From Pseudomonas sp. dw_612 (GTDB taxonomy: Bacteria; Pseudomonadota; Gammaproteobacteria; Pseudomonadales; Pseudomonadaceae): 64,000 nt of DNA. The notes under the pieces are model-generated. The model saw nothing but the letters and a program-made list of their open reading frames with translations. It was not told the DNA's origin and made no database searches. Positions 1 to 8,718 of this stretch are shown one piece after another. Within the stretch, counting starts at the first letter, position 1; every line of letters starts with the position of its first letter. The position numbers and the translations under genes are program-made. The DNA is taken from assembly GCF_018449725.1 (NCBI RefSeq), contig NZ_JAAVVC010000021.1, positions 1 to 64,000 on the forward strand, in the 5' to 3' direction.

Positions 1-44
1 GGGGATTTATGTTGATCACACAGTATGTGTACGACACAAATCCC

Positions 45-70
45 CTGTGGGAGCGGGCTTGCTCGCGAAG
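45..70. repeat. REP element, single copy
   Basis: Shows the Pseudomonas REP core TGTGGGAGCGGGCTTGCTCG, an imperfect palindrome. The same core recurs as inverted pairs near 10.4 and 18.8 kb. Here only one arm is visible, just downstream of the YebC-family gene; a partner could lie left of the window. Confidence 0.75.
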
Positions 71-110
71 ACGGCCTGTCAGGCAACAAAGCCGTCAATG
101 ACAGGACTGC

Positions 111-818
111 TTAACCCGCCAACCCAACAAACATATCCTGCACATCATCATGGTTATCGAGGCCTTCCAGGAACGCTTCGACTTCAGCCATTTGCTCATC
201 GCTCAAACCGCTGACCGGGTTCTTCGGCTGGTAGCCCAATTTAGCCGACAACACCGTGAAACCTTGCTCTGGCAGGGCTTTCTGCACCGCGTCGAGGTCC
301 GCAGGTTCGGTCAGAAACAGGGTCGTGCCCTCTTCTTCCCCTGGCTCGAAATCCTGGGCGCCGGCTTCGATGGCGGCCATTTCCGGGTCGGCGTCAGGGC
401 TGTCCGGGGACGCCTCGATCATGCCGACGTGGTTGAAATCCCAGGCCACCGAACCGGAAGCGCCCAACTGGCCCTTGCGGAACGCCACGCGGATTTCAGC
501 GACGGTGCGGTTGATGTTGTCGGTGACGCATTCAACGATCAGCGGCACCTGATGCGGAGCGAAGCCTTCGTAGGTCACGCGATGGTATTGCACGGTTTCG
601 CCCAACAGGCCCGCGCCTTTTTTGATCGCGCGATCCAGGGTTTCCTTGGGCATCGAGGCTTTCTTGGCCTGTTCCACCACCAGGCGCAGGTGTGCGTTGG
701 TGGCAGTATCGGCACCGTTACGCGCAGCAATGGTGATTTCTTTCACCAGTTTGCCGAAGATTTTGCCCTTGGCGTTGGATGCCGCTTCTTTGTGTTTAAC
801 CTTCCACTGTGCGCCCAT
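111..818 (-). CDS. YebC/PmpR family DNA-binding transcriptional regulator
   Basis: The 235-residue protein begins MGAQWKVKHKEAASNAKGK and has the basic N-terminal domain and the acidic central and C-terminal domains of the YebC/PmpR/TACO1 family. Its length fits that family (about 235-250). The start wording resembles the YeeN-type paralogue more than canonical YebC, which begins MAGHSKW and usually sits beside ruvC. No ruv genes are here, supporting a paralogue. Family members bind DNA (PmpR represses quorum-sensing genes in P. aeruginosa), and some YebC proteins act on translation of proline-rich stretches. Which role this one has cannot be told from sequence. Confidence 0.85.
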   Translation of the reverse strand: MGAQWKVKHKEAASNAKGKIFGKLVKEITIAARNGADTATNAHLRLVVEQAKKASMPKETLDRAIKKGAGLLGETVQYHRVTYEGFAPHQVPLIVECVTDNINRTVAEIRVAFRKGQLGASGSVAWDFNHVGMIEASPDSPDADPEMAAIEAGAQDFEPGEEEGTTLFLTEPADLDAVQKALPEQGFTVLSAKLGYQPKNPVSGLSDEQMAEVEAFLEGLDNHDDVQDMFVGLAG

Positions 819-1034
819 TACTCACTCTCTTGATCTGTGGCGCCGAGACATCTATTGGCCGACGCATGGCGCCAAGTTTATACGGCCTAAAGTTGGCAAT
901 CGACCAAAAATTCCATCCTGTTGAACGGCACGCCGTGTCGACATCTTCAACAGTGCTTGTAGGGCGATTCTGAAAAGCCGATTTGCGATGTCTATTCAGG
1001 GCCGTGGTTTCGTACCCTCTGCGCCCCGTATTTC

Positions 1035-2447
1035 ATGGCAGAAGCGCACTCGATGCACAACGACAAGGAAAGTCCCTTTACCCTGACCCTGGTCGACGCT
1101 GATTTGAGTTTGCAGGTGTTGCAGTTCAGCGGCCGTGAAGGTCTCAACCAGCCTTATCGATTCGACATCGAAGTGATCGGCCTGGCCCCGGCCATGAACC
1201 TCGAGCATTTGCTGCAACAACCGGCATTCCTGAGCCTGGGCGACGGCCAGGGCTTTCACGGCATTCTCCACAGTGCCAGCCGCGAACATCGCGGCCCGCA
1301 CAGGGTCGGCTACCGATTGGTGCTGGTGCCGTATCTGCAAAACCTCGAACAACAACGCGCCCGGCGGGTGTTTCATCGCCTCAGCGCGCCGGCCATTCTG
1401 CGGCAATTATTGGAGGAGCACGCAATGCCCCGGCACAGCTACCGCTTCGAGCTGAGCACTGGGCATTACCCGGTCCGGCCCTTTTGCATTCAATACGAAG
1501 AAAGCGACCTGGCCCTGCTGCACCGACTCTGCGAAGAAGAAGGCATCCACTATCACTTCGAACATCACAACGACGGACATGTGCTGGTGCTGGCCGATGA
1601 CAGTATGAGTTTCCCCCAGGAACCGGTGCCGACACCCTTTCATGACAATCCCTTCGACGAGCCAGCCTTTGCCGCGATTCGCGAACTGTTCCAGCGCCAC
1701 GATTCCCCGCTGATCCTCCCGCAAACACAGGCCCCGGACAGAAGCGCCGGCGTTGCCAGTCATGGCGCGGCGAACCATCCACTGAGCGGCAAACCGACGA
1801 TAAACAGCCGTCCCGCGGCCGGGCAATTGCACGGCGATCAACGCAGCCGCCGGACGTTGGAACGGTTGCGTTGCCAGCAACGTTATATCCACGGCCAAAG
1901 CGATCAGACCGGTTTGCTCAGCGGACGGATCGTGCAGGTGGAGCAACACCCGGTGTCGAGTTTCAACGATCAATGGTTGCTCACCGAAATACGGCATCAA
2001 GGTCAGCAACCCTCGATCCTTTCTGATGAGCCGCTTGAAGCGCCCGGCTATGGCAACCGATTCACTGCGATTCCTTGGTCAACCGTGTTCCGTCCCGCGC
2101 TCAAACACCCCAGGCCGAACATTCCCGGCTATCAACCCGCGCGAGTGTCGGGCGAATCGGGGCAACCGGCGATGCAGGATGAGCAGGGGCGGATTCAGGT
2201 CAGTCTCTGGCCAGCATCCGATGCACAGGCATGCGACGGTCTTTGGTTGCCGGTGGCCATGGGCACGTCCGGGCTGCCCGATGCCGGCAGTGAGGTGTTC
2301 GTCGGTTTTCTCGACAGTGACCCGGATCGTCCGGTTATTTGCGCCAGTGCAAACGTTCAACACGCATCACCGGCACTTACACCCACACCGCGCGGCGATA
2401 CGCGCCTGTTGTTTGATTGGCTGGTCAATCGACCGGACATGCCCTGA
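1035..2447 (+). CDS. vgrG: Short type VI secretion spike protein VgrG
   Basis: The protein (470 residues) carries a VgrG/Rhs-type gp27-like base domain over about residues 10-350. Diagnostic segments include FSGREGLNQPYRFDIEV near the N-terminus, CIQYEESDLALLHRLCEEEG and a repeat of YRFELSTGHYP style. A gp5-like OB-fold follows, with DEQGRIQVSLWP and a GSEVFVGFLDSDPDRP ending. It stops soon after the OB-fold, so the long beta-helical spike of most VgrG proteins (over 600 residues in all) is missing. A second in-frame ATG at 1053 may be the true start, since neither start has a clear ribosome site. No hcp, adaptor or effector gene lies beside it. Confidence 0.85.
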   Translation: MAEAHSMHNDKESPFTLTLVDADLSLQVLQFSGREGLNQPYRFDIEVIGLAPAMNLEHLLQQPAFLSLGDGQGFHGILHSASREHRGPHRVGYRLVLVPYLQNLEQQRARRVFHRLSAPAILRQLLEEHAMPRHSYRFELSTGHYPVRPFCIQYEESDLALLHRLCEEEGIHYHFEHHNDGHVLVLADDSMSFPQEPVPTPFHDNPFDEPAFAAIRELFQRHDSPLILPQTQAPDRSAGVASHGAANHPLSGKPTINSRPAAGQLHGDQRSRRTLERLRCQQRYIHGQSDQTGLLSGRIVQVEQHPVSSFNDQWLLTEIRHQGQQPSILSDEPLEAPGYGNRFTAIPWSTVFRPALKHPRPNIPGYQPARVSGESGQPAMQDEQGRIQVSLWPASDAQACDGLWLPVAMGTSGLPDAGSEVFVGFLDSDPDRPVICASANVQHASPALTPTPRGDTRLLFDWLVNRPDMP

Positions 2448-2450
2448 CAC

Positions 2451-3842
2451 TCAGCCTTTATCAGCCTTCCCCGCCGCCGATGCGAATTTCGCCAGCCGCA
2501 CATCCAGATGCCGTGGCCGGCGCCCGTGATCCTCGGCGCGTTCCTTGCGGCGGATGGCGTTGCGCACCATCAACGAGCCGAGGTAACGAATCGGTTCCGG
2601 CGGGAAGTAACCCAACGGCCCGTTGACCAGCGGCGAACGGGTCCAGGGGTTGTCGAGGCCTTGCACCATCGAGGCAAGAATCTGCCCGCCCATATGACAC
2701 GGCCCGACTCCGCTGCCGGAGTAACCGAAACCGTAGAACACGTTGCCGCTGCTGCTCATCTGGCCGAAGAACGGCAACCCGGTGACCGAGCGATCCGAAG
2801 GACCGTTCCACGTGGCCTCGACCCTGGCCTCGGCAAACGCCGGAAAGAAGTCCGCCAGACTGCTGCGCAACAACCCGGCATAGGGCGATGGCTGATCGAA
2901 CACCGGCAGCATCCGCCCGCCATAGGCGAAGGTGTTGCCGCCCTTGCCGAGCATGATCCGGCCGTCCGGGGTGTTGTGGTAGTAGTGCACGAAAATCCGC
3001 GAATCGAGCACCGTGACGCCGCTGGTCAAGCCGATTTCATTCAGCAAGTCTGGGCGCGGTTCGGTGATCAGCATGTCGCTGGAGACAATCGCCACGCTGC
3101 GTTCGAACTGCGGGAACGCCCGGGCCATCCACGCGTTCATCGCCAGCACCACCCGATCGGCGCGAACCGTGCCGTTGGGGGTTTTAATCCCCGCAGGACG
3201 GCCCTCCTCCAACCCCATCATCGCGGTGTTCTCATGGATCCTCACCCCCAGTTGCAAGGCGACCCGGCGCAAACCCCGCACCAATTTTCCCGGTTGCACA
3301 CTGGCCGCTGCCGGGGAAAACCAGCCTTCCAGGTGTTTGGCGGAACCGGCCATGCGTTGCACATCCGCCACCGGCCGCTGGGTGAAGGAGTTGATGCCGT
3401 TGCGTTCCAGTGCCGCGATCACCGCGTCGGTCGAGCCGCATTGCGCGCGGTTGGTCGCGGTGTAAAGGGTGCCGTCGAGCCGGTAATCCGCCTCCACGCC
3501 GTACTGTTCGCAGAAAGTGCCGATCGCATAAATGCTGCGCTCCGATTCCTTGACCAGCCGCACCGCTTCTTCGACGCCAAACAAGCGTTCGAGGGTGAAG
3601 TATTTGGCCGACCACGACAACGCGCAGCCACCGTTGCGGCCACTGGCGCCGGCACCGCAGATGTCGGCTTCGATCAGCAGCACATCGAGTTCGGGGTTTT
3701 GCTCCTTGAGCATGATTGCGGTCCACAGCCCGGTGTAGCCGCCACCGACGATGCACACGTCGGCGCGGGTGTCGCCGGCCAACGGCTCGCACGGCGCGCA
3801 GGACTCGGCCGCCAGCGCTTGGTCCAGCCAGAAAGGTCTCAT
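2451..3842 (-). CDS. FAD-dependent amine oxidoreductase of the DAO family
   Basis: The 463-residue protein starts with a short leader and a Rossmann dinucleotide site, GGGYTG at about residues 33-38. An acidic FAD-ribose region (LLIEAD) and the family stretch GAGASGRNGG follow. This is the DAO/glycine-oxidase fold that oxidises secondary or primary amines. It lies 10 bp downstream of the phosphonate-type transporter on the same strand, so the two are probably co-transcribed. Known members in AEP clusters oxidise N-methylated AEP to phosphonoacetaldehyde, and that substrate is my preferred inference. Putrescine or another amino acid remains possible. The gene is convergent with vgrG and the stops are 3 bp apart. 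Confidence 0.8.
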   Translation of the reverse strand: MRPFWLDQALAAESCAPCEPLAGDTRADVCIVGGGYTGLWTAIMLKEQNPELDVLLIEADICGAGASGRNGGCALSWSAKYFTLERLFGVEEAVRLVKESERSIYAIGTFCEQYGVEADYRLDGTLYTATNRAQCGSTDAVIAALERNGINSFTQRPVADVQRMAGSAKHLEGWFSPAAASVQPGKLVRGLRRVALQLGVRIHENTAMMGLEEGRPAGIKTPNGTVRADRVVLAMNAWMARAFPQFERSVAIVSSDMLITEPRPDLLNEIGLTSGVTVLDSRIFVHYYHNTPDGRIMLGKGGNTFAYGGRMLPVFDQPSPYAGLLRSSLADFFPAFAEARVEATWNGPSDRSVTGLPFFGQMSSSGNVFYGFGYSGSGVGPCHMGGQILASMVQGLDNPWTRSPLVNGPLGYFPPEPIRYLGSLMVRNAIRRKERAEDHGRRPRHLDVRLAKFASAAGKADKG

Positions 3843-3852
3843 GGGGGTTTCC

Positions 3853-5178
3853 TCAGGTACGCAGGGGTTTGATGGTCATCGGTTGGTTGGGCACGAAGGC
3901 GCAATCGAGACTCAGGCCAGCCGGGCGGCTGTTCCAGTGCGGGATCAGCACGAAGGCCGAGAACATCGCGCAACCGGCGAAGATGATGAACACGGTGACC
4001 GAGTCGAAGTACCCCGGCAGCAAACCACCGAGAATTGCCCCGACCGAACCGCAGCCATTCACAAAACCCGCCGCCGTGGCGCCGGCCTTGGCCGTGCCGA
4101 AATCAATCGCCGCCGCGCCGCTGATCATCGAGTCCGGGCCATACAGCGTCAGGCCCATCACGAATAACAACGCCACTACCAACAACACGCTGCCGGTGTG
4201 CAAGGCGCCCATGAACAGCGCCAGGGACACCGTCAGCGCCAACAGGCTGATCACACAGGCCGGCATCCGTCGGGCGCCGAACAGTTTGTCCGAGGCCAGG
4301 CCAATCATGATCGGCCCGAGCAGCCCGGCCAGTTCAAACGACGTCGGAATAATCGCCGCGCCGACCTTACCCACGGAGGGCATTTGCTCGAAGACAATCA
4401 CCGGCCCCCACAACAGAATCGCGTAACGCGCCGGCTTCAACAGGAAGTACGAGAGCCCGAGAATCAGCACCGTGCGGTTGCGCAGAATTTCCCTCAACGG
4501 CTCCCACACGCTGATCTTGCTTTGGGCGTAAGTCTCTTCGGCGCTTAACTCGGGTTCCGGCTCCACGGCGGGCAAGCCGACGTCTTCCGGTTTGTTGCGT
4601 TGGAAAATAAAAAACAGCACGGCGACCAGCCCAACCACCGCCGCACTGGAAATGAACGCCGCGTGCCAGGTGCCCACCAGCGTATAAGCCCACCAACCGG
4701 CGAACGGTGATGCCACCAGACCGCCGAAGGCATAACAGGAACTCCACAAACCCAGCACCCGTCCGCGTTGTTCGGCGGGAAAGAAACTGCCGATGTTCTT
4801 GCACAAGCCCGACCATCCGGTGGACTGGGCCAGGCCCTGGATCAGCATGCAGGTGGCGAAGATCGGCAACGTGGCGAAACTGCCCATCACCAGCGCTGCT
4901 GCGGCGGAAATCAGCAAGCCGCCGAGCACCACGACCCGTGGACCAAAACGGTCGGCGAGGATGCCCCAGGTAAATTGGCCGATGGCATAGGCCGTCAGGT
5001 AGATGGCGTCGAGGTTGGCCATGGCCATTTTGTCGAGCATGAAAGTGGGGTCTTCAGCGATCCCCAGTTTGGCCACGGAAAATGCTTTGCGGGTGAAATA
5101 GAAAGCGGCGTAAGCGAGCCAGGTAATGGCGAAGATCTGCACGCGCCAACGCTTGATGGTGCCGATGTGCTTGTTCAT
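3853..5178 (-). CDS. MFS transporter of the organophosphate/phosphonate (OPA, GlpT-like) type
   Basis: About 441 residues with some twelve hydrophobic segments. The N-terminal part reads WLAYAAFYFTRKAFSVAK, a hallmark of the OPA family (GlpT, UhpT, phosphonate carriers), where a conserved Arg helps bind the phosphate or phosphonate group. The next loop, GILADRFGPRVVV, is the MFS motif A. I chose ATG 5178 because the 25 upstream codons do not look like a transporter N-terminus. Its place in an AEP island suggests uptake of AEP or an N-alkyl derivative. Divergent from the LysR gene at 5445. Confidence 0.85.
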   Translation of the reverse strand: MNKHIGTIKRWRVQIFAITWLAYAAFYFTRKAFSVAKLGIAEDPTFMLDKMAMANLDAIYLTAYAIGQFTWGILADRFGPRVVVLGGLLISAAAALVMGSFATLPIFATCMLIQGLAQSTGWSGLCKNIGSFFPAEQRGRVLGLWSSCYAFGGLVASPFAGWWAYTLVGTWHAAFISSAAVVGLVAVLFFIFQRNKPEDVGLPAVEPEPELSAEETYAQSKISVWEPLREILRNRTVLILGLSYFLLKPARYAILLWGPVIVFEQMPSVGKVGAAIIPTSFELAGLLGPIMIGLASDKLFGARRMPACVISLLALTVSLALFMGALHTGSVLLVVALLFVMGLTLYGPDSMISGAAAIDFGTAKAGATAAGFVNGCGSVGAILGGLLPGYFDSVTVFIIFAGCAMFSAFVLIPHWNSRPAGLSLDCAFVPNQPMTIKPLRT

Positions 5179-5444
5179 GGTGGTTCTGACCTCAGGGTGT
5201 GAGTGTGCCGGCAGAAATTGAGAAATAACGCCTGTTTTTTTATTGTTGAGCACTTCGATACCGCTGCTTCCCTGAGGCGATACCGGTCAGATGAGGCCTG
5301 CTGTCATACCCGCAGACTCATGGCCCCGAGGCTGTTCGACTGACCAGTCACCGGGGCTGAGGCGGATAAAAACAATTACTGATTAATAAGTGAAATCGAT
5401 TTATCGTATTTCCAATATAAGTTCAGCTTGTTACTGGAGGTTCG
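5179..5444. promoter_or_regulatory. Divergent control region, transporter/LysR
   Basis: The 266 bp between the divergent transporter and LysR genes turn AT-rich at about 5366-5430, in contrast to the GC-rich neighbours. A GGAGG ribosome site at 5435-5439 fixes the LysR start at 5445. LysR proteins usually bind between themselves and a divergent target, so an operator here is expected. I see no single convincing T-N11-A dyad to name. Confidence 0.5.
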
Positions 5445-6323
5445 ATGTCGGTCTCCCACGCCCAGCTCAAAGCCTTCCACGCCGTGGCCGTTCACGGAAG
5501 CTTTACCAAGGCCGCCGAGCGGCTATTCCTGACGCAACCGGCGATTTCCGACCAAGTGCGCAAACTCGAAGAACGCTTCGGCGTGTTGTTGTTTCACCGC
5601 AACAAACGTTCGGTGCGCCTGACGGATTTGGGCGAACGCCTGTTGAGTATCACCCAGCGTTTGTTCGTCATCGAAGCCGAGGCCCAGGAGTTGTTGCAGG
5701 ACTCCCGGGCGCTGCAAACCGGCAGCCTGATCCTCGCCGTGGACGCGCCAGTGCACGTGCTGCCGCAGATCGCCCGGTTCTGCGAGCGCTACCCCGGCAT
5801 CAGCGTGAAAATCGAAACCGGTAACACTGATGAATCGCTATTCCGGTTGTTCAACTATCAGGCGGATTTGGCGCTGCTCGGGCGCGAGGTCAGCGACGAG
5901 CGTTTGATCTCGTTGCCGCTGCGCAATGATCCGATGGTGGCGTTCGTCTCGCGCAATCATCCGTGGGCGAATCGCGAGTCGATCTGCCTCGCGGACCTGG
6001 ACGACACGCCGTTGGTGCTGCGGGAAATCGGCTCGGTGACGCGCCAGACGCTGGAGGAGGAAATGGCCGGCGCCGGGTTTCGGATTCGCCCGGCGATTGA
6101 GGTCGAAGGTAGGGAAGCGGCGCGCGAAGCGGTGGTGGTGGGGATTGGCGTCGGGGTGGTTTCAGCGGCCGAGTTTGGCGCGGATTCGCGGGTGTGCGCG
6201 TTGCCGATTACTGACTGCAAACGGCGGTTGACCGAAACGCTGGTGTGCCTGCGCGAGCAGAGTTCGCGGCGGGTGGTGGCGACGTTTCTGGAGATGGTGC
6301 GCGAGAGCCTCACAGCCCTGTAG
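5445..6323 (+). CDS. LysR-type regulator of the phosphonate island (first copy)
   Basis: The 292-residue protein has an N-terminal winged helix-turn-helix, with FHAVAVHGSFTKAAERLF and TQPAISDQVRKLEERFG at about residues 10-45, then a periplasmic-binding-protein-like effector domain. It is divergent from the OPA transporter and FAD oxidase genes, which are its probable targets. It shares wording with the second LysR gene at 6437-7303 (for example the EAVTEAV/EAAREAV and GVGVVS segments), suggesting the two are paralogues serving one pathway. The likely effector is AEP or phosphonoacetaldehyde, by context only. Confidence 0.88.
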   Translation: MSVSHAQLKAFHAVAVHGSFTKAAERLFLTQPAISDQVRKLEERFGVLLFHRNKRSVRLTDLGERLLSITQRLFVIEAEAQELLQDSRALQTGSLILAVDAPVHVLPQIARFCERYPGISVKIETGNTDESLFRLFNYQADLALLGREVSDERLISLPLRNDPMVAFVSRNHPWANRESICLADLDDTPLVLREIGSVTRQTLEEEMAGAGFRIRPAIEVEGREAAREAVVVGIGVGVVSAAEFGADSRVCALPITDCKRRLTETLVCLREQSSRRVVATFLEMVRESLTAL

Positions 6324-6424
6324 GAGCTGTCGAGTGAAACGAGGCTGCGATCTTTTGATCTTTCGCTTGAGACTCAAGTGACCCGGGAAAGATCGCAGCC
6401 TCGTTTCACTCGACAGCTCCTACA
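6320..6424. repeat. Long inverted repeat between convergent LysR genes
   Basis: Left arm at 6320-6356 and right arm at 6388-6424 are nearly perfect reverse complements. They begin GTAGGAGCTGTCGAGTG and contain GAGGCTGCGATCTTTT. The arms flank a loop of about 30 bp. This is a REPIN-like palindromic element, here between two convergent gene ends, where the folded RNA could end or protect both transcripts. Confidence 0.85.
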
Positions 6425-6436
6425 GAGATTGCACGG

Positions 6437-7303
6437 TCAATTCAGAGTTGGCGCCAAATCAAAAAACGCCTGAATCAACCGCAAATCCCGCCGCCGCTCC
6501 ATGCACCCGATCATGTGCCGATTGACCAACCCCTCGCCAATAATCGGCACCGCCACCACCCGCGGGTCATGGCTGACTTCCACCGACGACACCACGCCAA
6601 CCCCCAATTCAGCCGCGACGGCTTCAGTCACCGCCTCCCGACTGTCCAGCTCCAGCAACACTCGCGGACTGACCTTGGCCTGACTGCACGCCTCGTCAAA
6701 TGTGCGTCGGGTAATCGAACTCGGTTCTCGCAACACCATGATCACCTGATCGAGTTCCTTGAGCTGTACGTCCTTCGAGCGTTGTGCCCAAGGATGCCCG
6801 GCCGGCACCAGCGCGCAGATCCGGGATTCGTTCAACGCTTGCAGATGCAGGCCCTTGCGCGGCTCCACTTCGGTCAACACCGCCACGTCGGCGTGTTCGG
6901 ACAACAGCGCCGCCAGGGTTTCCTGCGCATTGCCCAGGCGCAGGTTGACGGTGATCCCCGGATAGCGCGCCCGCAGACTGGCGAGCATTGGCATGACCAT
7001 GTGCGGCCCGTCCGCCGCCACTTCCAGGCGCCCGGTCAGCAACTGCCGATTGGCTTCGAGCATCACCTGCGCCTCTTCCGCCAGCCCGAACATCGCCCGG
7101 GTGATCGCCGCCAGTTTGGTGCCCTCCTCCGTCAGCTCCACCCGTCGCGCGGTACGGCGCAACAGGGTGATTTGGTAGTGCTCTTCCAGCGCCTTGATGT
7201 GCCCGGTGACCGCCGGTTGGCTGATGAACAACCGCGCGGCGGCCCGGGTAAAGCTGCCTTCCCGGGCCACCGCATCGAATGCGCGGAGCTGGAACAGATT
7301 CAT
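6437..7303 (-). CDS. LysR-type regulator divergent from phnW
   Basis: The 288-residue protein starts MNLFQLRAFDAVAREGSF, with the LysR helix-turn-helix AAARLFISQPAVTGHIKALE at about residues 20-40 and a two-lobed effector domain. It is transcribed away from phnW, with 103 bp between the starts, the classic layout for a LysR protein activating its neighbour. A 12-bp perfect palindrome lies in that gap. It probably activates phnW-phnX in response to AEP or a breakdown product. Confidence 0.9.
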   Translation of the reverse strand: MNLFQLRAFDAVAREGSFTRAAARLFISQPAVTGHIKALEEHYQITLLRRTARRVELTEEGTKLAAITRAMFGLAEEAQVMLEANRQLLTGRLEVAADGPHMVMPMLASLRARYPGITVNLRLGNAQETLAALLSEHADVAVLTEVEPRKGLHLQALNESRICALVPAGHPWAQRSKDVQLKELDQVIMVLREPSSITRRTFDEACSQAKVSPRVLLELDSREAVTEAVAAELGVGVVSSVEVSHDPRVVAVPIIGEGLVNRHMIGCMERRRDLRLIQAFFDLAPTLN

Positions 7304-7359
7304 GAATAACCCTCACTGATGGCTGGCATAACAACAAACAATTTGATTGATGCGACGGC

Positions 7360-7371
7360 AAATTGCAATTT
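7360..7371. promoter_or_regulatory. Palindromic operator candidate upstream of phnW
   Basis: AAATTGCAATTT is a perfect 12-bp palindrome, 36-47 bp before the phnW start and inside the LysR/phnW divergent gap. Its ATTGCAAT core is the kind of AT-rich dyad LysR proteins recognise. Binding is inferred. Confidence 0.55.
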
Positions 7372-7406
7372 AAGCCCCGTAGCGTCATCCCATCGATTGC
7401 GAGGAC

Positions 7407-8522
7407 ATGAGAATGAGTACCGCCGAACCCATCCTGCTCACCCCCGGCCCATTGACCACGTCGGCCCGCACCCGTCAGGCGATGATGGTCGACTGGGGTT
7501 CATGGGATGACCGCTTCAACCAACTGACCGCCAGCCTCTGCGAGCAATTGCTGACGATCATCAACGGCGCCGACAGCCACCACTGCGTGCCTTTGCAGGG
7601 CAGCGGCACGTTTGCCGTCGAAGCGGCGATTGGCACCCTGGTGCCACGCGACGGCAAAATCCTGGTGCTGATCAACGGCGCCTACGGCAAACGCCTGGCG
7701 AAAATTTGCGAAGTACTCGGTCGTCCGTTCAGCACCTTCGAAACCGCCGAAGACGAACCGACCACCGCCGCCGATGTGGATCGCCTGCTGCGGGCTGACC
7801 CGAGCATTACTCACATCGCGCTGATTCACTGCGAAACCAGTACCGGCATCCTCAACCCGCTGCCGGAGATCGCTCAGGTCATCGCGCAACACGGCAAACG
7901 CCTGATCATCGACGCCATGAGCTCTTTCGGCGCCCTGCCCATCGACGCGCAACAGGTGCCATTCGATGCGCTGATCGCCGCCTCAGGCAAGTGCCTGGAA
8001 GGTGTGCCGGGGATGGGTTTCGTCTTCGCTCGCAAAGACTCGCTGGCGAATGCCGCCGGAAACTCGCATTCCCTGGCCATGGATTTGTTCGACCAGCACA
8101 CCTACATGGCCAAGACCGGCCAATGGCGCTTCACCCCGCCGACCCACGTGGTCGCCGCGCTGCACGAAGCCCTGCTGCAATACAACGAAGAAGGCGGTTT
8201 GCCCGCGCGGCATCAGCGCTACGCCGACAACTGTCGGGTGCTGCTGGATGACATGGCCCAACTGGGCTTGCGCAGCTTCCTGCCCGCCGCGATCCAGGCG
8301 CCGATCATCGTCACCTTCCACGCGCCGACAGACCCGCGTTACCAGTTCAAGGAGTTCTACGAACGGGTCAAGGCCAAGGGTTTTATTCTCTACCCCGGCA
8401 AATTGACCCAGGTCGAGACCTTCCGCGTCGGCTGCATCGGCCACGTCAACCAGGCCGAGATGCACGCGGCGGTGGCGGCGATTGCCGAGGTGCTGCGCGA
8501 GATGGAAGTGCTCGAAATCTGA
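7407..8522 (+). CDS. phnW: 2-aminoethylphosphonate:pyruvate transaminase PhnW
   Basis: This PLP enzyme moves the amino group of AEP to pyruvate, giving phosphonoacetaldehyde and alanine. The 371-residue protein opens with ILLTPGPLTTSARTRQAM, typical of PhnW. The cofactor lysine is in AASGKCLEGVPG (Lys195 of this reading frame), and DAMSSFGALP carries the aspartate that binds the PLP ring. Two ATG codons are possible, 7407 and 7413, and the second gives the usual MSTAEP start. The next gene, phnX, consumes the product. A long hairpin separates the two genes but they share direction. Confidence 0.96.
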   Translation: MRMSTAEPILLTPGPLTTSARTRQAMMVDWGSWDDRFNQLTASLCEQLLTIINGADSHHCVPLQGSGTFAVEAAIGTLVPRDGKILVLINGAYGKRLAKICEVLGRPFSTFETAEDEPTTAADVDRLLRADPSITHIALIHCETSTGILNPLPEIAQVIAQHGKRLIIDAMSSFGALPIDAQQVPFDALIAASGKCLEGVPGMGFVFARKDSLANAAGNSHSLAMDLFDQHTYMAKTGQWRFTPPTHVVAALHEALLQYNEEGGLPARHQRYADNCRVLLDDMAQLGLRSFLPAAIQAPIIVTFHAPTDPRYQFKEFYERVKAKGFILYPGKLTQVETFRVGCIGHVNQAEMHAAVAAIAEVLREMEVLEI

Positions 8523-8534
8523 CTCACACCCCCC

Positions 8535-8680
8535 GTAGCAGCTGCCGAGCCTGCGAGGCTGCGTTCGGCTGCGAAGCAGTCGTGAATGCTGGTGACGCGG
8601 TCCACCTGAAACACCGAGGTGGATGGTTTTACGACTGCTTCGCAGCCGAACGCAGCCTCGCAGGCTCGGCAGCTGCTACA
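8535..8680. repeat. Long inverted repeat between phnW and phnX
   Basis: Arms at about 8535-8583 and 8631-8680 are reverse complements of nearly 50 bp, beginning GTAGCAGCTGCCGAGCC and ending GCGAAGCAGTCGT. The same arm sequence, slightly varied, recurs at 11418-11567. The element would form a very stable stem in the phnW-phnX message. Confidence 0.88.
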
Positions 8681-8718
8681 CGGATTTGCTCATCATTCCA
8701 ACAGACAGGATTTGAGAC

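Noticed and set aside
6320..6424. Long hairpin considered as an ordinary bidirectional terminator
   Set aside because: Arms of about 37 bp and a long loop without T runs on either side fit a repeat element better, though it may still stop RNA polymerase.
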